The position numbers and the translations under genes were made by a program. Positions 15,524 to 22,319 of a stretch of 22,319 bases of DNA are shown one piece after another. How positions within the stretch are numbered: position 1 is the stretch's first letter; each line of letters opens with the position of its first letter. The notes under the pieces were generated by a model. That model was not told the origin of the DNA and ran no database searches. It saw nothing but the letters and a program-made list of their open reading frames with translations. The DNA comes from an uncultured Lachnospiraceae bacterium (GTDB taxonomy: Bacteria; Bacillota; Clostridia; Lachnospirales; Lachnospiraceae). The stretch covers positions 1 to 22,319 of the forward strand of contig CAJTRU010000061.1 of NCBI GenBank assembly GCA_910579085.1. Direction: 5' to 3'.

Positions 15524-17283
15524 AATTAAATTATAAATATGCAAGCCCTTCACGGTGTATGCAGGCTGGTGATAAAACAACTTTAGGGTTAAGCCCTGAC
15601 TTATCACGTGATGAAAAGGTTTCTTTCTCTGGTAAGTTAAAGCATCCCTTATTATTCCGTGATGCCATGCTTATGTTAAGGGAAATTGTTATTTCTGATA
15701 CGGGCAAAAAAACTAAAGAACGGCCTGAATACTTTGAATGGCTTGACCAGGAAATTGAAAGGCGTATTAATGCACACAAAGAATATATGCCAAATGTAAG
15801 GAAAGCCCTGAGTAAAGAAATTGATACTTATGATGTCCAACTTTTTCATCAAAATAATGAAATAAAAAAACTAATTGATATACAAAAGAACCTGCAAAAA
15901 CAGATTGATGAATACGATACATGGAGAGATTATAATAAAATCGAAAAATCTTTCTGGAAATTTATAAAAGACAGGGACTACAGTTTATGGTTTGTATTAG
16001 ACCCTGTAATTACAGTACATAACGACCAGGTTTCATTTGAGGCTTTTTCTATTGATGAATCTGTATATGGCTGCCTGTCCGTTGCTATGGATGAATTTGA
16101 TTTATTGCAGAAGCCAGAACTGGGAACAACAAATATTGACTTCTCGGCAAAATTAGAAAAAGAAATGCAGAGATTCCGCAGCTATACAGATGTTACTTTA
16201 TCTATTAACCCAGAAGGATTTACAGTTGATAATGATATTGTACCTGAATATGTAGAAAAGAAAATTGACCTGCCAGATACCTGGATTAAAGGCTTTAACC
16301 AGGTATCCTCAGCCGCAGCGTTATCTGGCATTGAAATAGAGCTTACTCCTTCTGACATGTATGATATATGTGCATTTTTAAGAAAACACAAGGAAAAGAA
16401 AAGCCCACGCTATATGAAATGGATTTTAGAGCCTGGACAAAGGGTACAGATTGTATTTGAACCTTTTGGCACAGTTATTACTTTAAATGCTATTTATAAC
16501 GGCAGCCAGAGAAGGGAAGAAAAAATCTGGGGCAGAAGACGCTGGCTTGTAGCTGAAAAGTTAATTCCTTTATCCCAGTCATTCCATATACGTCTTCTTG
16601 GATTTGGGATGCCACAGTTTATCCGTGCTGATATGGGAACAATGCAAATGGTAATTGGATTTTCCTCATGGTCATCAAATGACTGGGTAAAGGGGACTGC
16701 TTTCAATATTATGGCAGGATTTACAGGCAAGGGATGCTATGACAGGGTTTATCCATTAATGAAGAGGAAACGCTGTTTATCTATGGAGGAAATTTACCAT
16801 AATCTTCCAGGCATTAAAAATGACAGAGCCAAGGCTGGTATTGGTATGCTTTTCAGGCGGGGTGAGGGGTATTTTGATATGGTTAACAATAAAGTGCGCT
16901 TCAGGCAGCTATGTAATACCCCAATTCCAGAAGAGCTTTATGAAGTTACAGATATTGAAAATAATGTACAAAAATACAGCAAGTTTACATTTGACAATAT
17001 GACAGTAAAGTATACCCAGAGGAAAGAGTTTATATTCTCAACAAAATACAGCCAGCAAAATTTAGTGCCTTCTGATAATACAGAAGTTATTATCGACCAG
17101 GATGGACAAATTACAAAGGTGGACTGCTGCTGCCATAAGTTTAAAAGAGGCGAAAAAAATATTTCTGAACCATGTGCGCATATCCTTGCACTTTATGTTG
17201 CTTCTTTTAAATTACTGAAGTTAAAAGATTTGGAATATGATAAAGAATATAAAATAAATGATATTATGGAGATGTTGCTATAA
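15520..17283 (+). CDS. SWIM zinc-finger protein with winged-helix-like segment (retron WHSWIM-type partner)
   Basis: A 587-residue protein. The clear landmark is the C-terminal SWIM finger: C536-x-C538, then after 13 residues C552-x-H554 (the CxCx(n)CxH pattern), followed by a helix (ILALYVASFKLLKL). Upstream, residues about 408-460 (LSMEEIYHNLPGIKNDRAKAGIGMLF, then GYFDMVNNKVRF) have the helix-turn-helix-then-wing pattern of a winged helix. Residues about 80-130 look like a coiled coil (QNNEIKKLIDIQKNLQKQI). SWIM fingers are known to bind DNA or protein. AGGAGG ten bases before the ATG sets the start, which overlaps the previous stop by four bases; the stop overlaps the RT start (TAATG). Coupled translation implies fixed stoichiometry with the RT. 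The biochemical role is unknown to me. Confidence 0.8.
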   Translation: MKLNYKYASPSRCMQAGDKTTLGLSPDLSRDEKVSFSGKLKHPLLFRDAMLMLREIVISDTGKKTKERPEYFEWLDQEIERRINAHKEYMPNVRKALSKEIDTYDVQLFHQNNEIKKLIDIQKNLQKQIDEYDTWRDYNKIEKSFWKFIKDRDYSLWFVLDPVITVHNDQVSFEAFSIDESVYGCLSVAMDEFDLLQKPELGTTNIDFSAKLEKEMQRFRSYTDVTLSINPEGFTVDNDIVPEYVEKKIDLPDTWIKGFNQVSSAAALSGIEIELTPSDMYDICAFLRKHKEKKSPRYMKWILEPGQRVQIVFEPFGTVITLNAIYNGSQRREEKIWGRRRWLVAEKLIPLSQSFHIRLLGFGMPQFIRADMGTMQMVIGFSSWSSNDWVKGTAFNIMAGFTGKGCYDRVYPLMKRKRCLSMEEIYHNLPGIKNDRAKAGIGMLFRRGEGYFDMVNNKVRFRQLCNTPIPEELYEVTDIENNVQKYSKFTFDNMTVKYTQRKEFIFSTKYSQQNLVPSDNTEVIIDQDGQITKVDCCCHKFKRGEKNISEPCAHILALYVASFKLLKLKDLEYDKEYKINDIMEMLL

Positions 17284-18743
17284 TGGATACAAAGGCTGAA
17301 TACAAAAAACAAGTAAGTGAAATGGGCAAAAAGGAATTTACTTTCCTTAAAATGCAGGAATATGGATTTTGGCCAAGTAACCTGCCAACCCCATATGAAC
17401 GCCAGCAAAATGAAACGGCAGAAGATTTTGAAAATAGAAAACAGCTGCTTAGCAAATACCAGGAACTTTCTGGACAGATATCTGACGCATATAAAGAAAA
17501 ACATGAAATCGAAATGAAGCTTTCTTCTTTGAAGAAAGAACTTAAAGATACATGGGATTATGAAAAAATCCGTTCTGTTGTTGCCCAGGAGATTATGAAA
17601 GAATCCATAAAAAGACGTGCTGAAAGAAAAGCTGAAAGAGAAAGACAAAAACAACTTAAATCTGAAGCATGGAAGAAACGCAAAGCAGAAAATATTTTAT
17701 TTATTGGCAGGGGCTATTCCAGCCTTTTAGGAAAAAAGGAAACAGATATACAAAAACTTAACCAAAACCAGATGCCTGTTATTGAAACAGACAAGGAACT
17801 TGCTGCTTTCCTGCATATAGATTACAAAATCCTGCGTTATCTGGTGTATCACAGGGATGTAATCACATTTGACAATTATTACCGCTTCGATATTCCTAAA
17901 AAAAATGGCGGGACACGCCATATAGCTGCGCCTAAAACACATCTTAAATCAGCACAAAGGCAGATATTAGACCAGATACTGCAAAAGGCAGGGATTTGTG
18001 AAGCAGCACATGGGTTTATTAAGTCAAAGTCTGTAATTACAGGTGCAAAAGTACATAAAGCAGGCCCTGGACTGTTAATAAATATTGATTTGGAAAACTT
18101 CTTCCCTACAATTACATTTGAACGTGTAAGGGGCTTATTCCAGTCATTTGGTTATTCTGGCTATATAGCATCACTGCTTGCTATGATTTGCACTTATTGT
18201 GAAAGAATTCCGCTTGAAATAAAAGGGGAAACAAAATATATTAAAACATCAGACAGAATACTGCCACAGGGTTCTCCAGCAAGCCCTATGATTACAAATA
18301 TTATATGCAGGCAGATGGATAAGCGTATTAATGGCTTATGCCAGAAAACAGGCCTTACATATACAAGATATGCTGATGATATGAGTTTTAGCTATAACGG
18401 TGAAACAGACAGTTTCTCTATAGGCGGCTTTTTAAACAGTATCAATAAGATTATTGAAGAGGAAGGTTTCCATATCAATAAAGAAAAGACCCATGTATTA
18501 AGAAAGAATAACAGGCAGTATATTACTGGCATAGTAATTAACAATGAAGAAATAGGTGTTCCTAAGAAATGGGTTAAAATATTAAAAGCTTCTATACACA
18601 ATGCACAGAAATTAAAAAATTCGGGCAGTCCCATACCTTCTGGTACACAGCTTGAAATTTCTGGAAAAATTGCATGGCTTAGAAGTGTAAATGAAAAAAG
18701 ATACCACAAGATAATACAACAGGGTATGGAATTAACCAAATAA
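17283..18743 (+). CDS. Retron-like reverse transcriptase with a long N-terminal extension
   Basis: A 486-residue protein. Residues about 1-165 are an extension: a KEFTFLKMQEYGFWP segment (YGFWP at 27-31), then a highly charged probable coiled coil (about 50-140). The RT domain follows, with IPKKNGGTR (204-212), the first catalytic Asp in INIDLENFF (D269), LPQGSPASP (327-335) and YADD (363-366). The metal-binding triad D269/D365/D366 is intact, so it should be active. Retron RTs usually show NAxxH before the first Asp and VTG after the YADD; here the equivalents are GAKVH (254-258) and ITG (414-416), close but not identical. I see no maturase or endonuclease domain, which argues against a group II intron RT. 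It is the last gene of the operon, ending 70 bases before the terminator. Confidence 0.9.
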   Translation: MDTKAEYKKQVSEMGKKEFTFLKMQEYGFWPSNLPTPYERQQNETAEDFENRKQLLSKYQELSGQISDAYKEKHEIEMKLSSLKKELKDTWDYEKIRSVVAQEIMKESIKRRAERKAERERQKQLKSEAWKKRKAENILFIGRGYSSLLGKKETDIQKLNQNQMPVIETDKELAAFLHIDYKILRYLVYHRDVITFDNYYRFDIPKKNGGTRHIAAPKTHLKSAQRQILDQILQKAGICEAAHGFIKSKSVITGAKVHKAGPGLLINIDLENFFPTITFERVRGLFQSFGYSGYIASLLAMICTYCERIPLEIKGETKYIKTSDRILPQGSPASPMITNIICRQMDKRINGLCQKTGLTYTRYADDMSFSYNGETDSFSIGGFLNSINKIIEEEGFHINKEKTHVLRKNNRQYITGIVINNEEIGVPKKWVKILKASIHNAQKLKNSGSPIPSGTQLEISGKIAWLRSVNEKRYHKIIQQGMELTK

Positions 18744-18811
18744 TATCTGCCAGCCCAAACCTGCCACTTAAAAAGCATGGCACTTTAAAGAGCCTGCTTA
18801 GTGAAGCTAAA

Positions 18812-18844
18812 AATTGCCACTGTATGCATTATACAGTGGCAATT
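18812..18844. terminator. Bidirectional intrinsic terminator after the RT gene
   Basis: AATTGCCACTGTA (18812-18824) and TACAGTGGCAATT (18832-18844) form a perfect 13-bp stem with a 7-base loop. T-rich sequence follows on plus (AGTTTATT), and on minus the stem is followed by TTTAGC. It separates the RT gene from the convergent small membrane protein gene. Confidence 0.8.
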
Positions 18845-18886
18845 AGTTTATTACCATAAACGGTATATCCGTAAATAGTAACAGGA

Positions 18887-19159
18887 TTAGTCTTCTGCTT
18901 CAGGCTTGCTGTCTGAAAATTCAATAAAATCATCATCAAAGCTGTCTGAATAATCATCAGGGTCAAAATCTTCGAGATAATCAGGTGTGAAGTATTTGTA
19001 TACAGCATATGCAATGCCTGCAATAGCAGCAACAGCACCAATAACTGCCAGTACAATAACTATTGTATTCTTGTTCTTTTCTTCAAGCTCTTTCTTGTGT
19101 AAAAGCTCATTAAGTTTGGCAGCATTTAATAGTTCTTCAATTTTTGAGTTTACGTGCAT
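18887..19159 (-). CDS. Small single-pass membrane protein with an acidic C-terminal tail
   Basis: A 90-residue protein I cannot assign to a named family with confidence. The first 30 residues are a charged helix (KIEELLNAAKLNELLHKKELEEK), residues 32-53 are one membrane segment (VIVLAVIGAVAAIAGIAYAVY), and the last 30 are dominated by Asp and Glu (DFDPDDYSDSFDDDFIEF). By the positive-inside rule the more basic N-terminal side probably faces the cytoplasm and the acidic tail faces out, but this is weak. AGGTGG about ten bases before the ATG supports translation. It lies 66 bases downstream of pcrA and has its own extended -10 promoter (19200-19208), so it may be read both from pcrA and separately. 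Nothing links it to the retron-like operon, which is convergent and separated by a terminator. Confidence 0.75.
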   Translation of the reverse strand: MHVNSKIEELLNAAKLNELLHKKELEEKNKNTIVIVLAVIGAVAAIAGIAYAVYKYFTPDYLEDFDPDDYSDSFDDDFIEFSDSKPEAED

Positions 19160-19199
19160 AATGTTATTCCACCTTTCTTTAATAAATTTACTCTTAAAA

Positions 19200-19208
19200 A
19201 GTATACCA
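19200..19208 (-). promoter_or_regulatory. Extended -10 promoter for the small membrane protein gene
   Basis: TGGTATACT on the minus strand, identical to the elements before pcrA and the methyltransferase gene. It lies about 40 bases before the start codon. Confidence 0.5.
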
Positions 19209-19212
19209 TATA

Positions 19213-19229
19213 ATAGATATAATATCTAT
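19213..19229. promoter_or_regulatory. 17-bp palindrome upstream of the extended -10, overlapping the pcrA stop
   Basis: ATAGATAT (19213-19220), one central base, ATATCTAT (19222-19229): perfect arms. It occupies the -35 side of the small gene's promoter, so it may be an operator, or a weak hairpin at the end of pcrA. Confidence 0.35.
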
Positions 19230-21703
19230 ATCTTTTTTAATTTTGCAAAAGAAGCTATCATTTTGCGGGTATAACCGTTATCAAAGTCTACACAGACTTC
19301 AAAATCCCCTGCTTTCCCATTAATGGTCTTTACTGTACCTTCACCAAATTTGGAGTGCATTACCCTGTCTCCTTCGTTATACCCTGGGCTGCCAGATGTG
19401 GCAGTGCTGCTTGTGCCACCGCCTGGTGTTTTCCCTGCTGGTTTCTGGTATAATGAAATCCCTTTGGTTATAAGCGGGTTATCTGCAAAAAGCTGGCCTG
19501 TATTTCCTGCTTTTTGCTGGCTCTGCTTCTTAACGCTTTTTTCTGCCTGCGGTGTCCATAAAGTACTTCCAGATTGTATACCGCTTCTGCTGCTAGTATT
19601 GCTAGTATTATTGCCACTAATAAAATCTGCCGCAGAATATGAACCCTGTATTCTTTCTGGTCTCTTATATGTGTTGCTGTTATTGTATATGCTGTTGTTA
19701 TTTCCGCCTTGTATTTTATAATATGAAAACTCTGACGGACTTGTGCTCTGTTTTACCAGATAGCGTGGAATTTCGTTTAAAAAGCGTGATGGAGGGTTAT
19801 ACTGCTGCTCCCCATTGCGGAAACGGCTTACAGCACAGCTTAATGAAAGTTTTTCTTTTGCCCTTGTTATGCCTACATAACAGAGCCTGCGCTCCTCTTC
19901 CATTTCTTCAGGCTCATCACTTATAAGTGCCCCATAGCCTGGGAATATCCCATCTTCCATGCCAACAATGTATACATATGGAAATTCAAGCCCTTTTGCA
20001 CTATGAAGTGTCATAAGCAGTACAAGGTCGTTGCTTTCATTTACATTGTCAATATCTGCAACGAGCGCTACTTCTTCAAGAAAACCGCTTAATGTTGGTT
20101 TATCTGTGCAGCTTTCTTCATATGCAGCAATTTTATTTAAAAGTTCTTCAATATTTTCAATACGCCCTAGGGACTCTTCTGTGTCTTCTTCTTCAAGCAG
20201 CCTTATATATCCTGTTTCTTCAATTATTTCATTCAGAAGCCCTGTAAGTGTACTGTCCTCTTCTGCAAGATGGCGTTTAAATGACTCTATAAGGCTTACA
20301 AATGACTGTAATTTTGCTGCACCCCTGTTTATTCCGTCTATATATTCATATCTCTTTAATGCTTCGTAAAAGCTTATTCCCTGGTTTACCCCATACATTG
20401 TAATACGGTCAATTGTTGTAAGCCCTATTCCCCTTTTTGGCACATTTATTATACGCTTTACAGAAATATCGTCCATGCCGTTTTCAATGGTACGCAGGTA
20501 TGCAAGCAGGTCTTTTATCTCTTTGCGCTGGTAGAAATTGACTGCACCGATAATTTTATAAGGTATATTGCCTGTTACAAGCTTTTCTTCAAAAATACGC
20601 GACTGTGCATTTGTCCTGTATAGAATTGCAAAATCCTTATATGAAGCCTGTCCAGATGAAACAGCGTAACTTATTGCATCTGCCACTTCTGACGCTTCTT
20701 CGTATTCATTTGTAAAACGGTTAAAGTAAATTAAATCCCCTTCTTCCTTTTGCGTCCAAAGGGCTTTGTCTTTCCTTATTGAATTATTCTGTATAACAGC
20801 ATTAGCAGCATTAAGGATGTTCTGGGTAGAACGGTAGTTTTCTTCCAGCTTTATTACACGTGTCCCTGGATATGATTGTTCAAAATTAAGTATATTATGT
20901 ATATTAGCACCACGGAATTTATAAATTGACTGGTCATCATCACCTACAACACACAGGTTATGTTCAACAGAACCGTCATCACCTGCCGTGTTTGCAAGTA
21001 TATTGATTAACCGGAACTGTGCAGTATTAGTGTCCTGGTACTCATCAACCATTATATACTTAAAGCGGTTCTGGTAGCGGCAGAGCACATCCGGGCTTTC
21101 TTTAAAAAGCTGTATTGTCTTAGTAATAAGGTCATCAAAATCAAGTGCATTAGCGTCTTTCAGCCTTTTATCATACTCGCGGTATGCACGTGCATATATT
21201 TCCTTGTTAAAATCACCCATTGCCTTAAGTTCATACTGTTCTGGCGTTACCAGTTCATCCTTTGCAGAAGAAATTACACTTAAAAATGCCCGTTCCTTAT
21301 ACTTCTTAGGGTCAAGGTTTAAAAACTTGATTATTTCACGCATAAGGGTTTTCTGGTCATCGCTGTCATAAATTGTAAAGCTTCTTGTATACCCTATATC
21401 TTCAATATGCCTGCGCAGTATACGCACACATAATGAATGGAATGTGCTTACCCATATATCCTGCGGGTCTTTGCCAGATACTATTGCATTAACACGCTCA
21501 CGCATTTCCCCTGCTGCTTTATTGGTAAATGTAACAGCAAGAATGTTCCAGGGGTTGACACGGTATTCATTTATAAGGTAGGCAATACGGTGTGTAAGCA
21601 CCCTGGTTTTGCCTGAGCCTGCACCTGCAAGTATTAACAGTGGCCCTTTAAAATGTTTTACTGCTTCTTCCTGTTCAGGATTTAATCCTTCTAAAATGTC
21701 CAT
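19226..21703 (-). CDS. pcrA: ATP-dependent 3'-5' DNA helicase PcrA (UvrD/Rep family, SF1A)
   Basis: Repair and replication helicase that removes proteins and RecA filaments from DNA and helps rolling-circle replication. The 825-residue length is near that of other long PcrA proteins. Visible motifs: LNPEQEEAV (Q-motif), LAGAGSGKT (Walker A, K32), LAVTFTNKAAGEM (Ia), YIMVDEYQDTNTAQ (II), VVGDDDQSIYKFRGA (III), LEENYRST (IV), TLHSAKGLEFPYVYI (V) and VGITRAKEKL (VI). A low-complexity Ser/Thr/Gly/Asn linker follows, then a C-terminal Tudor-like domain (GDRVMHSKFGEGTV), which in PcrA contacts RNA polymerase. The ATG has AGGAGA about five bases upstream. An extended -10 promoter lies about 50 bases upstream, and no ligA or pcrB neighbour is present on the downstream side. 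Confidence 0.97.
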   Translation of the reverse strand: MDILEGLNPEQEEAVKHFKGPLLILAGAGSGKTRVLTHRIAYLINEYRVNPWNILAVTFTNKAAGEMRERVNAIVSGKDPQDIWVSTFHSLCVRILRRHIEDIGYTRSFTIYDSDDQKTLMREIIKFLNLDPKKYKERAFLSVISSAKDELVTPEQYELKAMGDFNKEIYARAYREYDKRLKDANALDFDDLITKTIQLFKESPDVLCRYQNRFKYIMVDEYQDTNTAQFRLINILANTAGDDGSVEHNLCVVGDDDQSIYKFRGANIHNILNFEQSYPGTRVIKLEENYRSTQNILNAANAVIQNNSIRKDKALWTQKEEGDLIYFNRFTNEYEEASEVADAISYAVSSGQASYKDFAILYRTNAQSRIFEEKLVTGNIPYKIIGAVNFYQRKEIKDLLAYLRTIENGMDDISVKRIINVPKRGIGLTTIDRITMYGVNQGISFYEALKRYEYIDGINRGAAKLQSFVSLIESFKRHLAEEDSTLTGLLNEIIEETGYIRLLEEEDTEESLGRIENIEELLNKIAAYEESCTDKPTLSGFLEEVALVADIDNVNESNDLVLLMTLHSAKGLEFPYVYIVGMEDGIFPGYGALISDEPEEMEEERRLCYVGITRAKEKLSLSCAVSRFRNGEQQYNPPSRFLNEIPRYLVKQSTSPSEFSYYKIQGGNNNSIYNNSNTYKRPERIQGSYSAADFISGNNTSNTSSRSGIQSGSTLWTPQAEKSVKKQSQQKAGNTGQLFADNPLITKGISLYQKPAGKTPGGGTSSTATSGSPGYNEGDRVMHSKFGEGTVKTINGKAGDFEVCVDFDNGYTRKMIASFAKLKKI

Positions 21704-21751
21704 TGGTATCTCCTAATTTATAATAATCCCCAGAATGTCTGGTTTATTTAT

Positions 21752-21760
21752 AGTATACCA
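21752..21760 (-). promoter_or_regulatory. Extended -10 promoter of pcrA
   Basis: TGGTATACT on the minus strand, preceded by a T-rich spacer and a weak -35 (TTGTTT at 21779-21774). Its upstream side abuts the decayed transposase. A small perfect hairpin CCAGA-atg-TCTGG (21730-21742) lies in the leader. Confidence 0.55.
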
Positions 21761-21780
21761 AAAAAACAGAAAAAAACAAA

Positions 21781-22319
21781 CCATATTATTTTTTGAGTTT
21801 CCCCATTTTTTAGTTTAAGTGTCATCAAACCCCATTAACCATACACTGTAACAAGTGCAATGTCTTTTTCTGGTAATGCGCATGGTTTTACTGGTATATA
21901 GCTTATTTTACACTGTATTTTTTTGCCACGTCCATTATGTTACAGGTTTTATTTTTATAAATAATGTCCCTGTTTTTCTTTACACGTATTATAAATTTTT
22001 CGTCCCTGTCAAGGAAATACCTGTAATAATCTTTTGCATCAAACCCCCTGTCAAGTGTCCTTACGCATGTTTTCCTGAAATTTGCAGATAAAAATTCCAG
22101 GCATTTTAAATTTTCATCTGTTTCACTTAAAAACCCTTTTTCTGACACAGAAAAAACTTTTTCATAAACAGGCAGGGGCATTTTATTTCCCTTTGATAAA
22201 ACAGCAGCTTCAATGGTAAGATACCCTTTTTTTATTTCACCAGTGCTTCCATCCCTCACATCAGAAAGAGCCTCCATTTTTTTGCTGTATGGCTTTGTAA
22301 TATCAGAATTGTCAATTAC
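21781..22319 (-). pseudogene. Decayed DDE transposase (IS4-like), running off the right edge
   Basis: The frame is open from base 22319: VIDNSDITKPYSKK, then MEALSDVRDGSTGEI, YLTIEAAVLSKGNKMPLPVYE and TLDRGFDAKDYYRYFLDRDEKFIIRV, before a stop at 21903. The Asp residues in IDNSDI and TLDRGFDA fit the first two positions of a DDE transposase of the IS4 group. Past the stop, another frame continues plausibly (ISYIPVKPCALPEKDIALV, then VYG), meets a TAA and goes on (WGLMTLKLKNGETQ), so there is a frameshift at about 21905-21925 and a nonsense codon near 21838. The C-terminal part with the catalytic Glu is missing before pcrA begins. No terminal inverted repeat is recognisable on the pcrA side. 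The IS family name is from general resemblance only. Confidence 0.75.

Noticed and set aside
1..22319. CRISPR arrays, tRNA and rRNA genes, integrase and attachment sites
   Set aside because: I saw no regularly spaced repeats, no tRNA-like cloverleaf with a conserved T-arm, and no integrase gene or flanking direct repeats around the retron-like operon.

Overview
The window looks like chromosomal DNA of a low-GC Gram-positive of the class Clostridia, most likely a Lachnospiraceae-type anaerobe. The evidence is the AT-rich composition, strong GGAGG-type ribosome binding sites, sigma-A promoters that often carry an extended -10 (TGGTATACT, seen three times), and the Firmicutes-type PcrA and ArgH. 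The genus cannot be fixed from sequence alone.

Left part (1-9298, all on the minus strand): an exopolysaccharide/capsule operon. Read in transcription order from 9298 it holds a heptose-7-phosphate kinase (HddA), an RmlD-type reductase, a GDP-mannose/GDP-heptose 4,6-dehydratase, a WecB/TagA/CpsF glycosyltransferase, a GT4 glycosyltransferase, a fused nucleotidyltransferase-phosphatase (HddC-GmhB), sedoheptulose-7-phosphate isomerase (GmhA), two left-handed-beta-helix acyltransferases (one split by a frameshift at a run of eight G), a DXD glycosyltransferase, and the first 134 codons of a multi-spanning membrane protein that is probably the Wzy polymerase. Together the sugar-nucleotide genes spell out sedoheptulose-7-P -> GDP-D-glycero-alpha-D-manno-heptose -> GDP-4-keto-6-deoxyheptose -> GDP-6-deoxyheptose. 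The operon has a good promoter at 9369-9397 whose -35 box sits inside a 9-bp inverted repeat.

Middle (9725-12430): a lone SAM-dependent methyltransferase (plus strand), a shared bidirectional terminator, and argH (minus). Upstream of argH lies a strongly structured RNA of about 220-260 nt with its own promoter and terminator. Its rod-and-bubble shape fits 6S RNA best; a cis-acting leader of argH is the alternative.

Right-middle (12500-18844, plus strand): a three-gene operon with overlapping stop/start codons, encoding a large helical protein (937 aa), a protein with a winged-helix-like segment and a C-terminal SWIM zinc finger (587 aa), and a retron-like reverse transcriptase (486 aa). From memory this matches the retron composition called type XIII (RT + ARM-like + WHSWIM), a presumed anti-phage system. 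A 170-nt leader between its promoter and the first gene carries a long inverted repeat (12577-12688), which is the best candidate location for the msr-msd RNA.

Right end (18845-22319, minus strand): a small single-pass membrane protein with an acidic tail, pcrA helicase, and a decayed DDE transposase that runs off the window. The retron thus sits between two housekeeping loci (argH and pcrA), with a variable polysaccharide locus and an IS remnant close by.
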